Position numbers and translations under genes: made by a program. Shown here piece after piece: positions 4,841-6,798 of a stretch of DNA of 6,798 nucleotides; position 1 is the first letter of the stretch; the number at the start of each line of letters is the position of its first letter. This stretch comes from SZUA-252 sp035716005 (lineage in GTDB: Bacteria > Eisenbacteria > RBG-16-71-46 > SZUA-252): contig DASTKG010000054.1 of assembly GCA_035716005.1 (NCBI GenBank), positions 1 to 6,798 of the forward strand, read 5' to 3'. Below the pieces are notes generated by a model. That model saw only the letters and a program-made list of their open reading frames with translations. It was not told the DNA's origin and did not search any database.

Positions 4841-6798
4841 TCACCCTCCTTGCTTGACCCGCTCGATGCCGACGCGGGCGGTTTCCCCGTCGAAACTCCA
4901 CTCCTCGATCACCGCGCCCCCGCCCGAGGGAATCGCCGTCCCGACGTCCTCCGCGAGGACCTCCTCGCGCAGGTAGCGCTCGTGGCGCGCGCACGCGTCG
5001 CGAAGCGCCGGCGAGAGATCCCACCCGATCCGAATGCGATCGGTCACGTCGAAATCGGCGCTCTTGCGAAGCGCTTGGACGCGGTGCGCCAGCTCGCGCA
5101 CCAGCCCTTCCGCCTTCAGGGACTCGTCGAGCGTCGTGTCGACCGCCACCACGAGCGACCCGTCGGCCTGCGCCGCCCAGGGCGCCTTGGAGCCGCCCTG
5201 GATCAGCACGTCCTCCGCGACCAGCGTGAAGGCGGCGCCGCCGGCCTCCACCGTCCAGCCGCCGCCGGCCACCGCGGCCTGGATCTCCGCGGCCGGGGCC
5301 GCCGCGATCTTCGCCGCCAGCTCCTTCATGGCCCCGCCCGCCTTCTTGCCGAGCACGGGGAAATTCGCCTTCGCGGTGAGCGCGATCATCGACTCCCGCG
5401 GCACGTCGGTGACGAGCTCCTTCACGTTCAGCTCGTCGAGCACCAGGTCCGCGAGCGGGGCGAGCGCCTGCGCGTCCTTGGCGCCGAGCCCCGCGACGGC
5501 GACGCGCCGAAGCGGCTGGCGGACGCGGAGCGACGACGCGTTCCGCGCCGCGCGGGCCTGGTTCACCACGCGGAGCACGATCTCCATCCCCCGCTCCAGC
5601 TCCTCGTCGACGCGCGCCTTGTCGGCGACGGGGTAATCGCGCCAGTGGACGCTGGCCGGGGCGTCGGGCCGGGCCGGACGCGCGATGTTCTGGTGGATCT
5701 CCTCCGCCAGGAACGGCGTGTAGGGCGCGAGAAGCCCCGCCACGGTCTCCAGGCATTCGCGGAGCGTGTCGTAGGCCGCGCGCTTGTCGCCCGGGCTCGC
5801 CTCCTTCCAGAAGCGGCGCCGCGAGCGGCGGACATACCAGTTCGAGAGCTCCTCGATGACGAACTCCTGGATGGCGCGCGCGCCTCGCGTCAGGTCGTAC
5901 GCTTCGAGCGACGAGCGGCAGGTTCCCACGAGCGTGTGGAGCCGCGAGAGGATCCAGCGGTCGAGGAGCGTCGGCTCCGCCTTCGCCGCCTCGGCGGGGT
6001 CGTAGCCGTCGATGTTGGCGTAGAGGACGAAGAACTGCGCCACGTTCCGGAGCGTTCCGATCAGCTTCTTCGTCACCTCGGTCACGCCGTCGGGGTCGAA
6101 TCGCGTCGCGGTCGACGAGGGGCTCGTGGCGATGAGGTAGAAGCGGATGGCGTCGGCGCCGCGCTGGTCGATGATCGCGATCGGATCGACCACGTTCCCG
6201 CGCGACTTGCTCATCTTCTTCCCTTCCTTGTCGAGGATCAGCTCGTTCACGAGGACGTTCCGGTACGGAGCCTCTCCCTTCACGAAGACGCCGATCGCCA
6301 TGAGCGTGTAGAACCAGCCGCGCGTCTGGTCCATCCCCTCCGCGATGTAATCGGCGGGATAGAGGCGATCGAAGTCGTCCTTGTGCTCGAACGGGTAGTG
6401 CCACTGGGCGAACGGCATCGCCCCCGAATCGAACCAGGCGTCGATCACCTCGGGCACGCGGCGCTGCGTGCCGCCGCAGCCGGGGCAGACGAAGGTCACG
6501 CCGTCCACGTGCGGACGGTGGAGGTCGAGCGGCTCGGGGAGCCCCGTTCCTTCCCTCAGTTCCGCCACGCTTCCGACCGAGCGGATGGCGCCGCACCCCT
6601 CGCAGCGCCAGATGTTGAGCGGCGTCCCCCAGTAGCGGTTTCGCGAGAGCGCCCAGTCGATGTTGTTCTCGAGCCAATTGCCGAAGCGGCTGGCGCCGAT
6701 CTCCGGTGGATGCCAGTCCACCTTCTTATTCGCCGCAACCAGCTCATCGCGGTAGCGCGTCGTGCCGATGTACCACGTCTTCCACGCGTAGTAGAGGA
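4841..6798 (-). CDS. ileS: Isoleucyl-tRNA synthetase, C-terminal part (IleRS2 type)
   Basis: IleRS charges tRNA-Ile with isoleucine and edits misactivated valine. About 652 C-terminal codons are present; the frame is open through the right edge, so the HIGH motif, most of the editing domain and the start lie outside. Visible parts: LYYAWKTWYIGTTRYRDEL at the edge; NWLENNIDWALSRNRYWGTP; zinc-type cysteine pairs CEGC (about 6593-6604) and CPGC (about 6476-6487); the KMSKS loop at 6203-6217; then the anticodon-binding helical domain with SNWYVRRSRRRFW near 5800-5845. The WALSRNRYWGTPLNIW block and a C-terminus without a Cys4 zinc finger match the eukaryote-like IleRS2 class (as in Thermus) rather than E. 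coli-type IleRS1. IleRS2 enzymes are generally poorly sensitive to mupirocin. The protein ends 1 nt before the DksA-like gene. An internal GTG at 6721 is not the start. Confidence 0.97.
   Translation of the reverse strand, partial: LYYAWKTWYIGTTRYRDELVAANKKVDWHPPEIGASRFGNWLENNIDWALSRNRYWGTPLNIWRCEGCGAIRSVGSVAELREGTGLPEPLDLHRPHVDGVTFVCPGCGGTQRRVPEVIDAWFDSGAMPFAQWHYPFEHKDDFDRLYPADYIAEGMDQTRGWFYTLMAIGVFVKGEAPYRNVLVNELILDKEGKKMSKSRGNVVDPIAIIDQRGADAIRFYLIATSPSSTATRFDPDGVTEVTKKLIGTLRNVAQFFVLYANIDGYDPAEAAKAEPTLLDRWILSRLHTLVGTCRSSLEAYDLTRGARAIQEFVIEELSNWYVRRSRRRFWKEASPGDKRAAYDTLRECLETVAGLLAPYTPFLAEEIHQNIARPARPDAPASVHWRDYPVADKARVDEELERGMEIVLRVVNQARAARNASSLRVRQPLRRVAVAGLGAKDAQALAPLADLVLDELNVKELVTDVPRESMIALTAKANFPVLGKKAGGAMKELAAKIAAAPAAEIQAAVAGGGWTVEAGGAAFTLVAEDVLIQGGSKAPWAAQADGSLVVAVDTTLDESLKAEGLVRELAHRVQALRKSADFDVTDRIRIGWDLSPALRDACARHERYLREEVLAEDVGTAIPSGGGAVIEEWSFDGETARVGIERVKQGG
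4845..4851 (-). promoter_or_regulatory. Shine-Dalgarno site deciding the TTG start
   Basis: AAGGAGG on the minus strand, within the last codons of ileS and 5 nt before TTG at 4839. Its strength is the main reason for accepting a TTG start for the DksA-like gene. A GTG at 4842-4844 is out of frame. Confidence 0.75.

Noticed and set aside
4830..6677. A 615-codon minus-strand frame rich in Arg and Gly
   Set aside because: It is the shifted frame of ileS in high-GC DNA. It has low-complexity composition and no domain signature, while the ileS frame is unmistakable.
1..6798. CRISPR arrays, insertion sequences, defence or toxin genes
   Set aside because: Reading both strands gave no spaced direct repeats, terminal inverted repeats or transposase motifs. 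All sizeable coding space is assigned to core genes.

Overview
The window is a high-GC bacterial chromosome segment filled almost entirely by one tightly packed minus-strand operon of housekeeping genes. Read 5'->3' on the minus strand (right to left in coordinates) the order is: ileS (3' part only), a TraR/DksA-type zinc-finger gene, lspA, rluD, ruvX, mltG, larE, a 78-residue two-helix membrane protein resembling the DUF3098 family, then tRNA-Val(UAC). After the tRNA comes the only sizeable non-coding stretch (positions 50-323), followed by the first 16 codons of an exported protein that runs off the left edge. I see no convincing plus-strand gene.

Junctions between genes are minimal. Those from the ileS stop to the tRNA are: 1-nt gap, 4-nt ATGA overlap, about 80-nt overlap, 13-nt overlap, 4-nt GTGA overlap, 4-nt ATGA overlap, 2-nt gap, 1-nt gap. 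Two starts appear to be TTG (the DksA-type gene and rluD) and one GTG (mltG), each placed by a Shine-Dalgarno sequence or by the junction geometry. This implies a single transcript with translational coupling and a tRNA processed from its 3' end. The operon promoter must lie beyond the right edge.

The gene content joins translation (IleRS, 23S pseudouridine synthase, tRNA-Val) with cell-envelope work (LspA lipoprotein signal peptidase, MltG peptidoglycan-strand terminating enzyme), a possible RNA polymerase secondary-channel regulator (TraR/DksA) and RuvX. The ileS - DksA-like - lspA order is familiar from several Gram-negative lineages. LspA together with MltG suits a diderm with peptidoglycan and lipoproteins. 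High GC plus the DUF3098-like protein points loosely to an FCB-group relative (for example Candidatus Eisenbacteria or a neighbour). That assignment is inference, not established by the sequence.

I do not see a new multi-gene defence, mobile or biosynthetic system. The points worth a second look are: a RuvX whose usually conserved last catalytic-site Asp reads as His; a LarE with no LarB/LarC beside it, placed in an envelope/translation operon; a tRNA butted against a coding region with an imperfect repeat of its 5' end; and a roughly 200-nt leader with several inverted repeats, behind a good sigma70-type promoter, ahead of the exported protein.
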